Shown: positions 15,949-25,394, counted from the first letter of the stretch. The stretch: DNA of 34,817 bases from Frateuria defendens (GCF_001182895.1 NZ_LFQR01000099.1:1-34817), one strand, 5' to 3'. Translations and numbers: made by a program. Notes: generated by a model from the letters alone, not told the origin.

Positions 15949-17112
15949 TCACAGCTTGCGGTGCAGCCAGGGCCCGATGTCCACCGTCGCGCCAGCCGCC
16001 TGGGTCAGCGGCACCATCGTGTCGTGGCGCGGGCGGAACACGTGCCGCGAGGGCTCGCGCCCTTCCGCGAACAGGGTCAGCGTGCGCAGCTGCACCGTCA
16101 CCGCCGAGCCTTCGGCGAGCGCGTGGCGGCTCACCTCCTCCTCGCTCCATTCGGCTTCGATCTGCGCGCCCTGGCCGGCCAGGGTGAGCGCCACGCGCAC
16201 CGCGCTGCCGGCCACCTGCAGGCGGGTGATGCGGGCGGGCCAGCCGGCCTCGCCGCGGGGCGCCAGGGTCACCTGCTCCGGACGCAGCCAGGCGCTGACC
16301 GCGCGGTCGTCGAGCATCATCGGCAGCTCGCCCTGCAGCGCGTAGCCGGACAGCAGCAGGCGGCCGTGCTCGACGTAGCCGTCGAGGCGGTTGGAGCGGC
16401 CGATGAAGTCGTGCACGAAGGGCGTCGCCGGTTCGCGGTAGATCTGCGCCGGCGTGCCGATCTGCTCGATGCGGCCGCGGTTCATCACCACCACGCGGTC
16501 GGCCATTTCCAGCGCCTCCTCCTGGTCGTGGGTGACCAGCACCGTGGTCAGCCCCAGCGAACGCTGCAGGTCGCGCAGCCAGCCGCGCAGGGCCACGCGC
16601 ACCTGCGCGTCGAGCGCGCCGAAGGGCTCGTCGAGCAGCAGCAGCGACGGCTCGATGGCCAGCGCGCGGGCCAGCGCCACGCGCTGGCGCTGGCCGCCGG
16701 AGAGCTGCGCCGGATAGCGCCGCTCGTAGCCTTCCAGCTGCACGCGCTTGAGCAACTCGGCCACCCGCGCGGCGATCTCGCGGCGCGCGGGCCGCTGCGA
16801 GCGCGGGCGCACGCGCAGGCCGAAGGCCACGTTGTCGGCCACGGTCATGTGCGCGAACAGGGCGTAGTGCTGGAACACCAGGCCGACGTGGCGCTCGCGC
16901 GCGTCCAGCGCGAGCAGGTCCTCGCCGTCGCGCCGCACGCGCCCTTCGTCCGGGTCGTCGAGGCCGGCGAGGATGCGCAGCAGTGTGGTCTTGCCCGAGC
17001 CGGAGGGCCCGAGCAGGGCCACGAACTCGCCGTCGGCGATGTCCAGCGAGACGCGCTCCAGCGCCGCGAAAGCGCCGTAGCGGCGAGCCAGTCCGTCGAT
17101 CGTGATACCCAT
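15949..17112 (-). CDS. cysA: Sulfate/thiosulfate ABC transporter ATP-binding protein
   Basis: ATPase of the sulfate importer, on the cytoplasmic side of the inner membrane. The 387 residues show Walker A GPSGSGKT (35-42), the Q-loop FQHYALF, signature LSGGQRQR (137-144), Walker [13 protein letters not shown] (157-168) and the switch His in [11 protein letters not shown]. The C-terminal third is a regulatory TOBE-like domain ([25 protein letters not shown]), typical of CysA/MalK-type subunits. GAGG stands eight bases before the ATG. It is the last gene of the leftward set and starts 17 bases after the cysW stop. The C-terminal region is a little longer than in E. coli CysA (365), nothing unusual. 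Confidence 0.94.
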   Translation of the reverse strand: MGITIDGLARRYGAFAALERVSLDIADGEFVALLGPSGSGKTTLLRILAGLDDPDEGRVRRDGEDLLALDARERHVGLVFQHYALFAHMTVADNVAFGLRVRPRSQRPARREIAARVAELLKRVQLEGYERRYPAQLSGGQRQRVALARALAIEPSLLLLDEPFGALDAQVRVALRGWLRDLQRSLGLTTVLVTHDQEEALEMADRVVVMNRGRIEQIGTPAQIYREPATPFVHDFIGRSNRLDGYVEHGRLLLSGYALQGELPMMLDDRAVSAWLRPEQVTLAPRGEAGWPARITRLQVAGSAVRVALTLAGQGAQIEAEWSEEEVSRHALAEGSAVTVQLRTLTLFAEGREPSRHVFRPRHDTMVPLTQAAGATVDIGPWLHRKL

Positions 17113-17129
17113 GTGTTACGCCTCGAAAC

Positions 17130-18008
17130 TCAATGCCGTGCCGCCGCGCGCGCCAGCTCGCCGCCGTGCCGCCATTCCACCAGCCGCTTGATCACCAGGG
17201 TGACCAGGGTGAGCAGGGCCAGCAGCGAAGCCAGCGCGAACGCCGACGCCACCGCGTCGCCGCTGCCGCCGTTGTAGACCTGGTCCACCTGCAGCGGCAG
17301 CGTGTTGGTGAGGCCGGGCAGATGCCCCGACACCACCGAGACCGCGCCGAACTCGCCCATGCTGCGGGCACTGCACAGCAGCACGCCGTACAGCAGGGCC
17401 CACCGTATCCGGGGCAGCGTTACGCGGAAGAAAATCTGCCAGCCGCCGGCGCCGAGCGTGCGCGCGGCGACTTCCTCCTCGCTGCCGCGCGACTGCATCA
17501 GCGGGATCAGCTCGCGCGCCACGAAGGGAAAGGCCACGAACACTGTCGCCAGCACCACGCCGGGCACGGCGAAGATCACCCGCAGGCCGTGCGCGTCGAG
17601 CCAGCCGCCGAACCAGCCGTGCACGCCGTAGGTCAGCACATAGACCAGGCCCGCCACCACCGGCGACACCGCGAACGGCAGGTCGATCAGCGCGCCGAGC
17701 AGGCTCTTGCCGCGGAATTCGAAGTGCGTCATCAGCCATGCCGCGGCGAGGCCGAACAGCATGTTCGCCGGCACCGCAATGGCCGCCACCAGCAGGGTGA
17801 GCTTGACCGCGGTGCGCGCGTCTGGGTCGGTGATGGCGGCGACGAACACGGCCCAGCCGTGGGCCAGGCCTTCGGCGAACACCACCAGCAGCGGCAGCAG
17901 CAGGAGCAGCGCCGCGCACAGCACGGCGACGCCGGTGAGCAGGCCGCGGACCAGCCGCGAGGCGAGGCTGCGGCGGCGGTAGACGGGGCGGGCGAGCACG
18001 GCTTCCAT
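17130..18008 (-). CDS. cysW: Sulfate ABC transporter permease CysW
   Basis: Inner-membrane permease of 292 residues with about six membrane helices. The permease-ATPase coupling loop is EEEVAARTLGAGGWQIFFRVTLP, and SARSMGEFGAVSVVSGHLPG and TNTLPLQVDQVYN are characteristic of CysW. The basic N-terminus (MEAVLARPVYRRRS) precedes the first helix. Its ATG overlaps the cysT stop by one base (TGATG), so the two permeases are translationally coupled and expected in equal amounts. It pairs with CysT to form the channel for sulfate or thiosulfate. Confidence 0.94.
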   Translation of the reverse strand: MEAVLARPVYRRRSLASRLVRGLLTGVAVLCAALLLLLPLLVVFAEGLAHGWAVFVAAITDPDARTAVKLTLLVAAIAVPANMLFGLAAAWLMTHFEFRGKSLLGALIDLPFAVSPVVAGLVYVLTYGVHGWFGGWLDAHGLRVIFAVPGVVLATVFVAFPFVARELIPLMQSRGSEEEVAARTLGAGGWQIFFRVTLPRIRWALLYGVLLCSARSMGEFGAVSVVSGHLPGLTNTLPLQVDQVYNGGSGDAVASAFALASLLALLTLVTLVIKRLVEWRHGGELARAAARH

Positions 18009-18832
18009 CAGCCCGCCTCCGTCCAGCGCCGGTTCCAGCGCTGCAGAGCGTTCACCGCCAGCAGCACCAGCAGCGAGGCGGCCAGCATCACCGCGCCCAG
18101 CACCGCGGCCGGGCCGGTGTCGCCGCCGGAGTCGAGCTTCTGCACGATCAGCAGCGGCACGATCTCGGTGCGCATCGGCAGGTTGCCGGAGATGTAGATC
18201 ACCGAACCGTACTCGCCCACCGCACGCGCCAGCGCCAGCGCGAAGCCGGTGAGCAGGGTCGGCGCCAGCATCGGCAGCAGCACGCGGCGGAAGCGTTGCC
18301 AGGGGCCGGCGCCGAGCGTCAGCGCGGCCTCCTCCGGCTCGCGCTCCAGGCTCTCCAGCACCGGCTGCAAGGTGCGCACCACGAATGGCAGGCCCACGAA
18401 CACCATCGCCAGCAGCACGCCGAGCCGGGTGTAGGCCACCTGCACACCCAGCGGCTGCAGCCAGCGGCCGATCCAGCCCTCGGGCGCGTAGAGCGCGGTG
18501 AGCGCGATGCCGGCCACCGCGGTGGGCAGCGCGAACGGCAGGTCCACCAGCGCGTCGCACAGGCGGCGCAGCGGGAAGCGATGGCGCACCAGCACCCAGG
18601 CCAGCAGCAGGCCGAGCAGCATGTCGATCACCGCCGCCGCCAGCGCGCCGCCGAAGCTCAAGGACAGCGCATGCAGCACCCGGCGGGTGCTGACCTGCGC
18701 CCACCACGTAGCCGGGCCGAGGCTGGCCGACTTCCACGCCAGCGCGGCCAGCGGCAGCAGCACGATGCCGCCGAGCCAGGCGAGGGTGACGCCCAGGCTG
18801 AGCCCGAATCCCGGCAAGGCCCTGTTACGCAT
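18008..18832 (-). CDS. cysT: Sulfate ABC transporter permease CysT (CysU)
   Basis: First permease subunit, 274 residues, about six membrane helices. DALVDLPFALPTAVAGIALT, the coupling loop PEEAALTLGAGPWQRFRRVLLP, and ARAVGEYGSVIYISGNLPMRT are the standard CysT blocks, followed by TEIVPLLIVQKLD. The start lies three bases after the sbp stop and the end overlaps the cysW start, so the transporter genes form one tight operon. No feature departs from the family. Confidence 0.94.
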   Translation of the reverse strand: MRNRALPGFGLSLGVTLAWLGGIVLLPLAALAWKSASLGPATWWAQVSTRRVLHALSLSFGGALAAAVIDMLLGLLLAWVLVRHRFPLRRLCDALVDLPFALPTAVAGIALTALYAPEGWIGRWLQPLGVQVAYTRLGVLLAMVFVGLPFVVRTLQPVLESLEREPEEAALTLGAGPWQRFRRVLLPMLAPTLLTGFALALARAVGEYGSVIYISGNLPMRTEIVPLLIVQKLDSGGDTGPAAVLGAVMLAASLLVLLAVNALQRWNRRWTEAG

Positions 18833-18835
18833 GCC

Positions 18836-19846
18836 TCATCGCCCCTCGCTGATCTGGTCGTACACGCCGCCGTCGGCGAAATAGGTGGTCTGGGCCTTTC
18901 GCCAGTCGCCGAACTGCTCGGCCAGGGTGAAGGTCTTCACCGGCGGAAACTGGGCGGCGTACTTGGCCGCCACCGCGGGCAGGCGCGGGCGGTAGAAGTT
19001 CTTCGCCGCCAGTTCCTGGCCCTCGGGCGCGTAGAGGAACTTGAGGTAGGCCTCGGCGAGTTGGCGCGTGCCGTGCTTGTCCACCAGCTTGTCCACCACC
19101 GCCACCGGCGGTTCGGTGAGGATGGTGAGCGAGGGCACCACGATGTCGAACTTGTCCGCGCCCGCCTCCTGGCGCGAGAGCAGCGCCTCGTTCTCCCACG
19201 CGATCAGCACGTCGCCGATGCCGCGCTGGACGAAGGTGTTGGTGGCGCCGCGCGCGCCGGTGTCGAGTACTGGCACGTGCTGGTAGAGCTGGCTCACGTA
19301 GGCGCGCGCCTTGTCGGCGCTGCCGCCGTTCTGGCGCGCGGCCCAGCCCCAGGCGGCGAGGAAGTTCCAGCGCGCGCCGCCGGAGGTCTTGGGGTTGGGC
19401 GTGATCACCTGCACGTCGTCGCGGATCAGATCGGGCCAGTCGCGGATGTGCTTGGGGTTGCCCTTGCGCACCAGGAACACCACGCTCGAGGTGTAGGGCG
19501 TGCTGTTGTCCGGCAGGCGCGACTGCCAGGCCTTGGGCAGCAGGCCGTGGTCGGCCAGCGCGTCGATGTCCCAGGCCAGCGCGAGGGTGACCACGTCGGC
19601 CTCCAGCCCGTCCAGCACGGCGCGCGACTGCTTGCCGGAGCCGCCGTTGGAGGTGGTCACGCGCACGTCCTGCCCGGTCTTCTGCTTCCACTGCGCAGCG
19701 AAGGCGGCGTCCACCTGCTTGTACAGCTCGCGGGTCGGGTCGTAGGAGACGTTGAGCAGGCGGTCGCCGGCCGCCTGCGCCGTCGCGCAGCAGGCCAGGG
19801 CCAGCAGCGGCAACAGCAGTTTCGGCAGCAGAGTCGGTCGTTTCAT
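18836..19846 (-). CDS. sbp: Periplasmic sulfate-binding protein
   Basis: Substrate-binding protein of 336 residues for the sulfate ABC importer. The signal peptide is [20 protein letters not shown] and a few more residues, cleaved near AQA. The mature part starts [20 protein letters not shown]. Sulfate-site stretches are [32 protein letters not shown] and the [20 protein letters not shown] segment. GGAG stands eight bases before the ATG. It lies first among the transporter genes, 136 bases after the porin gene on the same strand. Sbp (sulfate) and CysP (thiosulfate) are close homologues; Sbp is preferred but the ligand preference is not proven. Confidence 0.93.
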   Translation of the reverse strand: MKRPTLLPKLLLPLLALACCATAQAAGDRLLNVSYDPTRELYKQVDAAFAAQWKQKTGQDVRVTTSNGGSGKQSRAVLDGLEADVVTLALAWDIDALADHGLLPKAWQSRLPDNSTPYTSSVVFLVRKGNPKHIRDWPDLIRDDVQVITPNPKTSGGARWNFLAAWGWAARQNGGSADKARAYVSQLYQHVPVLDTGARGATNTFVQRGIGDVLIAWENEALLSRQEAGADKFDIVVPSLTILTEPPVAVVDKLVDKHGTRQLAEAYLKFLYAPEGQELAAKNFYRPRLPAVAAKYAAQFPPVKTFTLAEQFGDWRKAQTTYFADGGVYDQISEGR

Positions 19847-19982
19847 CGCGCGTGCTCCATGGGGGTCGAAGGAGGAAAGTGCGTGGCGCCGGCCGCTGCC
19901 CGCACCACACGAGTAACGCGCCCGCGCCGATCCGTCCAGTGCGCGGACGCCAAAGCCCAGGCGGGCGGTCGCCGCCGCATGG

Positions 19983-21206
19983 CTAGAAGCTCAGCTGCGC
20001 GCGCGCCTCGAACACGCGCGGATGCAGCTGCACGCCACGGCGGTCGCTGCTCACCCAGACGTAGTTGGTCTGGAATTTCAGGTGCTCGCCGAGGTACCAG
20101 TTGGCGCCCAGCGTCCAGTCGTGCTCGGTGCCGCCGGTGATCGCGCCGTCGTCGAGGTCGAGCCGACTGTAGCGCAGCGCCAGTTCCACCGCGCCCCAGC
20201 GCTGGCGCGGCTTGATCGCCGTGAGGTCGCGCCCGCGGTAGCGGCGGTCGGCGACGTTGCCGTCGTTGTACACGCGCGACTCGCCGGTGAGCGTCCAGGT
20301 GACGAAGGCGTAGTAGCCGCTGGCATGGTAGCCGGGGCGCCCGTCGCGCTTGACCCGCGCGTCGAGGTATTCGCCCTGCGCGGACAGCGGCCCGTCGATC
20401 CACAGCGCCTCGACGCCGCGGCGGTCGATGTGGTCGGCGTTGACCAGCGCGCCGGAGTCGATCAGCCGCACCGGCGACAGGCCGTCCTCCGGCCGGGCGC
20501 GCAGGCGCGCCGTGGGCGGCACGCGGTCGCCGTCGTTGCCGGACCAGTTCAGCGTCTCGCGCGAGGCCGACACGCCCAGGTGCAGCACGTGGCCGGCGCG
20601 GTTCACCGGCACCCAGGCCACGCGGCCGGCCACGGTGCGGCCGGGGTTGTTGCCGTCCAGGTCCTTGTGCCAAAAGTACCAGCCGAGGTTGATCAGCCAG
20701 GTGCGGCGGATCAGCGACCAGTCCAGGCCGGCGCGGCGGCCTTCCCAGATCGCCTGGGTCGGCAGCGCGCTCTCGATGAAGGTGGTGGCACCGGAGCTGG
20801 TCACGCCCTCGAAGCCCACCGGGGTCTTGCTGTAGCCCAGGCGGAAGTTGCCGAAGTCGGTGCCGAACAGGCCCTTGGAACGCACGCGCACGAAGGTGTC
20901 CACCCACTGCCGCACCTGGAAGTCGTACTGCACGTTGACGTCGTACAGGCCCGGCTTGCGCAGGTAGAAGCCGAAGTACTTGCGGCGGTTGGTCTGGGCG
21001 TCCTCGAGGCGGCCGTCGTCGTGCTTGAAGCGGTTCAGGTCGTACTGGTAGAGCACGCCGATGCCGAAGTCGGTGCCGTCGGCGGCGACCACGTGGGTCG
21101 GCCAGTCGCCGAAGACGTCGTAGTCGGCCGCCTGGGCCTGGCCGGCCAGGCCCAGGCCCGCGGCCAGCCACGCCACCGCGCCGTATCGTTTTCTCGCCTG
21201 CGCCAT
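19983..21206 (-). CDS. OprO/OprP-type (phosphate-selective family) outer-membrane porin
   Basis: Outer-membrane beta-barrel of 407 residues. Signal peptide [20 protein letters not shown] through AQA (residues 1-26); C-terminal EARAQLSF ends in Phe as expected for Bam-dependent barrels. The C-terminal half carries the OprP/OprO hallmarks [38 protein letters not shown] and [11 protein letters not shown]. Family members pass phosphate or polyphosphate. Here the gene heads the sulfate-transport set, on the same strand and 136 bases upstream of sbp, so sulfate or another anion is the likely cargo (inference). The ATG at 21206 follows GGAG by nine bases; longer in-frame starts at 21236 and 21245 would place the signal peptide inside the protein. 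Confidence 0.88.
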   Translation of the reverse strand: MAQARKRYGAVAWLAAGLGLAGQAQAADYDVFGDWPTHVVAADGTDFGIGVLYQYDLNRFKHDDGRLEDAQTNRRKYFGFYLRKPGLYDVNVQYDFQVRQWVDTFVRVRSKGLFGTDFGNFRLGYSKTPVGFEGVTSSGATTFIESALPTQAIWEGRRAGLDWSLIRRTWLINLGWYFWHKDLDGNNPGRTVAGRVAWVPVNRAGHVLHLGVSASRETLNWSGNDGDRVPPTARLRARPEDGLSPVRLIDSGALVNADHIDRRGVEALWIDGPLSAQGEYLDARVKRDGRPGYHASGYYAFVTWTLTGESRVYNDGNVADRRYRGRDLTAIKPRQRWGAVELALRYSRLDLDDGAITGGTEHDWTLGANWYLGEHLKFQTNYVWVSSDRRGVQLHPRVFEARAQLSF

Positions 21207-21570
21207 CGCGCGCCGCTCCCCATGCTTGTCCGCCATGTTCCGCATGCTGCCTCGCCCCGGGCCGCGCAAGAAATGACGCGTGTGCATATCCACATGCCAT
21301 TTCGGCGTATCGGCCTCGACGGACGTCCAGACGTCCAATCCACAACGTTCTCCGAACGCCATCGGAACCCTCGATACCGTTGCGCGCGATAACCGTGGTT
21401 ACCATCGGCGTCTGCTCCGCTCAATGGGGAGGCGCAAAGAAATTGCGGCGCGCGTTAAGCGCATGTTCGGACCAACTGAACCTGGCATGACACGGGGACG
21501 CCCTCTCGACGGTACCCACATGTCAGGCACGTTACAGTCCGCTCCCAGTCCCCCCAGACGGACCCGGACT
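21207..21570. promoter_or_regulatory. Divergent regulatory region between the porin and the LTA-synthase-type gene
   Basis: This 364-base gap has no convincing gene, although both flanking reading frames stay open into it. It holds two inverted repeats: GGACGTC, two bases, GACGTCC (21321-21336), and TAACC, GT, GGTTA (21390-21401). Either could be an operator for the sulfate and porin set; I cannot match them with certainty to the loose CysB consensus. I see no strong -10/-35 pair. Confidence 0.5.
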
Positions 21571-23484
21571 ATGCCGCTCATGCAACACCGCACGACGACA
21601 TCGCCGATTCGGTACCGCGCCGCCCGCCTCGGCACGCCGCTGCTGCTGGCCGTGCTGTTCGTACTGTGCACCGGCCTGCTGGACGGCGGCGAAGGCGTGC
21701 GGCCCGGGCAATTGTTCGCGCAGCCGCTCTTCCTGCTGGCCAATGCGCTGCCCGGCCTGCTGTGCGCCGCGCTGCTGCTGGTGGCGACCCGGCGCGCGCT
21801 GCTCGCCTTCGGCCTCGCCTTCCTGCTGCAGGGCGTGCTCTACGGCGTCAACGCGCTGAAGATGGCCAACCTCGGCGTGCCGTTGATGCCGGCCGATTTC
21901 CGCATGGTCGGCCAGCTGCACCAGGGCGGCGCGCACGTGCTCGGCGCCTATCTGCCGCACAGTCCCTGGCCCTACCTCGCCCTGATCGGCGGCATCGCCG
22001 TGGTGGTGGCGCTGTGGCGCTGGGAGCCGCCGTTGTTCGCCCGCCGCACCCATGGCGGGCGCCTCGCCGCCGGCGCGGTGCTGACGCTGGGGCTGGGCAC
22101 CCTGCTCGCCGGCCAGCAGGCCTGGGCCCGCGTCTACAGCGGCGAGCGGCTGTGGCTGGAGCCGTGGTCGGCCAACGCCACCGCCACCCATTCGGGCCTG
22201 GTCAGCTCGCTGCTGCTGTACCACCTGCAGTACGGGCACAACAAGCAGAAAGCGAACCCGGCCGCCGCCACGCAGCTGCTCAGCCAGGCCGACCAGGCGC
22301 TGCGCCAGCGCCTGGGCTCCACCGCCAACGACACCGGCGAGCGGCCGGACATCGTGGTGGTGCAGAGCGAATCGTTCTTCGACCCGACCATCATGAAGGG
22401 CTACGAGCACAGCGACTTCACGCCCAACCTGCACCGGCTGGCCCGCCACGGCGCGAGCGGCGCGCTGCACGTGCCGACCTACGGCGGCGGCACCATCCGC
22501 ACCGAGTTCGAGGTGCTCACCGGGCTTTCGCTGCGCTACTTCGACAACCTGCAGTTCCCCTATCTGCAGATGAACGCCAAGGTGGTGCCCGGCCTGGTGC
22601 GCACGCTGCGCGCGCACGGCTACGAGACGGTGGCCATCCACGGCAACGACCCGGGCTTCTGGAACCGCAACACCGCCTTCGGCGCGCTGGGCTTCGACCG
22701 CTTCGTCTCCGGCGCCGCCTTCCCGCGCAACGCGCCGCACGACGGCATGTACATGGCCGACAGCGCGATGACCGACGAGATCCTGGCCCAGCTCAAGAAC
22801 AGCGGCCCGCCGCAGTTCCTGTTCGCGATCAGCCTGGAGGCGCACGGCCCCTACGACACCCAGCCCGCCGACGCCGCCGAGCGCGACGCCATGCCGGTGC
22901 CGGCGGGCATCACCGGCAAGGCCAGGCTGGAGCTGCAGAATTACCTCTACCACATGCGCCACGCCGACGCCGAGCTCGGCCGCCTGGCCGAGGCGCTGGC
23001 CCAGCGCGAGCGCCCCACCCTGCTGCTGTTCTACGGCGACCACCTGCCGGCGCTCACCGACAGCTACCGCATCACCGGCTTCGTCGACGGCCGCGACATG
23101 CTGGCCCAGCCCGGCACCTGGCTGCTGATCAATCCGCGTGACCCGGGCGCCACCGAGCACGAGTCCCTCGCCTCGTGGATGCTGCCCGGCAAGCTGCTGG
23201 AACGCGCCGGCATCCACGACGACGCCTACTTCGCCCTGACCCAGGTGCTGGCGCCGCAGCTGGCCGCCCTCACCCACGCACCCGGCGCGCCGCCGGACAA
23301 CGAGGACGGCCGCGCGCAGCAGCTCGACAACGGCATGGCCAGCGTGGCGATGCTGCGCTACGCCCGCAAACTGGACAAGTTCCTGCCCAGGGACGTCGCC
23401 AACACGCCGGGCGGCACCAACACCGCCATCGCCCATGGCGATTCGCATCCGGAAGCGGCGGTGGCGAACGGGGTGCACCAGTAA
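21571..23484 (+). CDS. LTA synthase family protein (membrane-anchored alkaline phosphatase/sulfatase fold)
   Basis: Inner-membrane protein of 637 residues with about five N-terminal hydrophobic helices (to about residue 185) and a periplasmic sulfatase-fold domain. Metal and catalytic residues fit the lipoteichoic-acid-synthase family: VVVQSESFFDP with E267, YGGGTIRTEFEVLTG with the candidate nucleophile T308, AIHGNDPGFWNRN, and the C-terminal FYGDHLPAL with D490 and H491. In Gram-negative bacteria relatives move phosphoglycerol or phosphoethanolamine onto periplasmic glucans or envelope lipids; the substrate here is not known. The ATG at 21571 gives the natural N-terminus, though its ribosome site is poor; upstream in-frame codons back to 21280 only extend into non-membrane sequence. 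A terminator follows. Confidence 0.87.
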   Translation: MPLMQHRTTTSPIRYRAARLGTPLLLAVLFVLCTGLLDGGEGVRPGQLFAQPLFLLANALPGLLCAALLLVATRRALLAFGLAFLLQGVLYGVNALKMANLGVPLMPADFRMVGQLHQGGAHVLGAYLPHSPWPYLALIGGIAVVVALWRWEPPLFARRTHGGRLAAGAVLTLGLGTLLAGQQAWARVYSGERLWLEPWSANATATHSGLVSSLLLYHLQYGHNKQKANPAAATQLLSQADQALRQRLGSTANDTGERPDIVVVQSESFFDPTIMKGYEHSDFTPNLHRLARHGASGALHVPTYGGGTIRTEFEVLTGLSLRYFDNLQFPYLQMNAKVVPGLVRTLRAHGYETVAIHGNDPGFWNRNTAFGALGFDRFVSGAAFPRNAPHDGMYMADSAMTDEILAQLKNSGPPQFLFAISLEAHGPYDTQPADAAERDAMPVPAGITGKARLELQNYLYHMRHADAELGRLAEALAQRERPTLLLFYGDHLPALTDSYRITGFVDGRDMLAQPGTWLLINPRDPGATEHESLASWMLPGKLLERAGIHDDAYFALTQVLAPQLAALTHAPGAPPDNEDGRAQQLDNGMASVAMLRYARKLDKFLPRDVANTPGGTNTAIAHGDSHPEAAVANGVHQ

Positions 23485-23545
23485 AGGCAGCGGCCGGCTC
23501 GGCTCCACGGCCGCCAGTTCCCTGGCGCACCACGCCCCACTCGGC

Positions 23546-23580
23546 AAAAAAAAAGGCCGCCCGGCATGGGGCGGCCTTTC
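23546..23580. terminator. Terminator between convergent LTA-synthase-type and peroxidase genes
   Basis: AAAGGCCGCCC (23552-23562) pairs perfectly with GGGCGGCCTTT (23569-23579) over a six-base loop. The nine-A run at 23546-23554 becomes a long T-run on the minus strand, so it is strongest for the peroxidase gene. On the plus strand only TTTC follows, so stopping there is weaker. Confidence 0.88.
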
Positions 23581-23633
23581 CGTATCGGGCGCGTGGGAGG
23601 ATGCCGCCGAAGCGGCACCCCACGCCCAAACCT

Positions 23634-25094
23634 TTACTGCTTCTGCACGCCCTGCGGCGCGGCAGGCTGCGCCGCCGGATCCGACGCCGGCGCGTTGCTC
23701 AGCAGCTTGCCCTGGTACTTGCCGGTGAGCGAGTCGAGGAAGGCCACGATGTCGTTGATGTCCTGCTCCGGCAGCGTGCCGGCCGGGGTCTGGTACTTCA
23801 CCATCTGGCGCACCGCCTCGGGCAGGGTCTTGGCGCTGGCGTCGTGGAAATACGGCGCGGTCAGCGCGACGTTGCGCAGGGTCGGCACCTTGAAGCGCTC
23901 GCGGTCGAGCGGGTTGTTGGTGACCGTGAAGCGGCCGAGGTCGGCGTCGGTCAGCTGGCCGCCGCGCTCGCCGAAGTAGTCGCCTTCCAGGCCGAACACT
24001 TCCAGGCCACGGCCGCCCAGCGCCTTGCCGGCGTGGCAGCCCGAGCAGCCGACGCTCTTGAACAGCTCGTAGCCGTGCAGCTCCTGCGCCGTCAGCGCCT
24101 TGGTGTCACCCTTCAGGTATTCGTCGAAGCGGCTGTCGGGGGTGATCAGCGTGGTCTCGTAGGCGGCGATGGCGCGGGTGATGGTGTCCTTGTCCACGGT
24201 GCCGCTGCCGAACGCCTCGGTGAACGCAACCGCGTAGGCCGGGTCGGCGGCGACGCGCTCGGCCACGGCCTTCCAGTCGTGCGAGCCCATCTCCTTGGGG
24301 TTCATCACCGGGCCGGCGGCCTGCGCGGCGAGGTCGGCGGCGCGGCCGTTCCAGAACTGCACCGTGTTGAAGGCGGCGTTGAACACCGTGGGCGTGTTGA
24401 TCGGGCCCTTCTGGCCGCCGATGCCGGTGGCGGTGTCCAGGCCGTCCACGCCGGCGTGGGTCAGCGCATGGCAGCTCGCGCAGTTGACGGTGCCGTCGCC
24501 GGACAGGCGGGTGTCGAAGAACAGCTTCTGGCCCAGCGTCACCTGGCGCGGGTCGGCACCCAGCGACTCGGGGATCGGCTGCACCGGCTCGGCGGCGAAC
24601 TGCGGCGCCACGCCCGGGGTGGCGTAGTACTTGCGGCGCGTCTGGGCCACCCAGTCGAGCAGCGCCTTGTTCTGCGCCGCGCCGAGGTGGGCGTGCCAAT
24701 GCAGGGTGAGGTAGAGCTTGGGCGGCATGCGCTGCTGGCGCACCACCTCTTCGATGCGGGCCAGCTGCAGTTCGCTCGGGGCCTTGCCGTCCTCAAGGGC
24801 ATTGAGCACCGGCTCGATGCGGAAGTGGCGCAGGCCCTGGTCGACGTCGTGCTGCATCAGCTGCGCGGCGACCGGAACGTGGAAATAGAACGGCAGGTTG
24901 GTCTTCTGCGCATGGCAGTAGTCGCAGCGCGCCTCGGTGATGGCGCCGAAGGCGGCCTGCGCCACCGGGTCCTTGGCGGACGGCGAGTCCGCGCGCAGCG
25001 TGGGTGCGGTGCTGTGGTCGAAATGCTCGATGTAGGCGACCAGCCCCCCGTAGGCGATCGCCGCCAGCACGATGGCGACAATGAGCTTTTTCAT
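23634..25094 (-). CDS. yhjA: Tri-heme cytochrome c peroxidase, YhjA type
   Basis: Periplasm-facing peroxidase of 486 residues that reduces hydrogen peroxide. It has an uncleaved-looking N-terminal membrane anchor (MKKLIVAIVLAAIAYGGLVA) and three CXXCH heme sites: C57-H61 in an N-terminal heme domain, C205-H209 and C350-H354 in the classic bacterial di-heme peroxidase core. This arrangement, the sequence between (HWHAHLGAAQNKALLDWVAQ, VFNAAFNTVQFWNGRAADL, VPTLRNVALTAPYFHDAS) and the length match E. coli YhjA (465), a quinol-linked tri-heme peroxidase. The C-terminus has an extra Ala/Pro/Gln tail. GGAG stands six bases before the ATG. I see no FNR box upstream. Confidence 0.93.
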   Translation of the reverse strand: MKKLIVAIVLAAIAYGGLVAYIEHFDHSTAPTLRADSPSAKDPVAQAAFGAITEARCDYCHAQKTNLPFYFHVPVAAQLMQHDVDQGLRHFRIEPVLNALEDGKAPSELQLARIEEVVRQQRMPPKLYLTLHWHAHLGAAQNKALLDWVAQTRRKYYATPGVAPQFAAEPVQPIPESLGADPRQVTLGQKLFFDTRLSGDGTVNCASCHALTHAGVDGLDTATGIGGQKGPINTPTVFNAAFNTVQFWNGRAADLAAQAAGPVMNPKEMGSHDWKAVAERVAADPAYAVAFTEAFGSGTVDKDTITRAIAAYETTLITPDSRFDEYLKGDTKALTAQELHGYELFKSVGCSGCHAGKALGGRGLEVFGLEGDYFGERGGQLTDADLGRFTVTNNPLDRERFKVPTLRNVALTAPYFHDASAKTLPEAVRQMVKYQTPAGTLPEQDINDIVAFLDSLTGKYQGKLLSNAPASDPAAQPAAPQGVQKQ

Positions 25095-25169
25095 AGTTAC
25101 TCCCCGAACAAAATTCCACGAACGATACATGCTATCTATTGAATGACGATCCGCAATGCGTCCGAATGT

Positions 25170-25185
25170 CGCAAGCAGGCTTGCG
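25170..25185. repeat. Inverted repeat in the peroxidase/secreted-protein intergenic region
   Basis: CGCAAGC and GCTTGCG flank two bases. It lies 76 bases upstream of the peroxidase start and 210 bases before the gene at 25395, in a 300-base divergent gap with no gene of its own. Candidate operator; the partner protein is unknown. Confidence 0.4.
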
Positions 25186-25229
25186 GACGGCCTCGCGGGC
25201 TCTTGCGACGGCGCGCGCGGGCGCGCCAG

Positions 25230-25262
25230 GGGCCGCCGGCCTTCCGCCGCGGCCGGCGGCCC
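25230..25262. repeat. Perfect 12-bp inverted repeat in the same intergenic region
   Basis: GGGCCGCCGGCC (25230-25241) is matched by GGCCGGCGGCCC (25251-25262) with a nine-base loop. No T-run follows. Very GC-rich, it could be a strong hairpin in the 5' leader of the gene at 25395 if transcription starts upstream of it. Confidence 0.55.
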
Positions 25263-25394
25263 ACGGGTGAATCGTGAACGGCGCACCAAGCGTCCGCCGG
25301 GAGATTCAGCGGAGGATGGGTTCGGCCGCCTAGCTTGGTGACCGCCGCGAGGGCCTGGAGCCCTGCGGCTCGTTCCCATTCGGAGGTCATCCTC

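Noticed and set aside
12699..16187. A 1162-codon open frame on the plus strand
   Set aside because: It is a mirror of glnE and the end of cysA, with composition typical of antisense to GC-rich codons.
25095..25160. Possible FNR box before the tri-heme peroxidase
   Set aside because: TTGAATGACGATCCGCAA only loosely resembles TTGAT-N4-ATCAA; the second half does not match.
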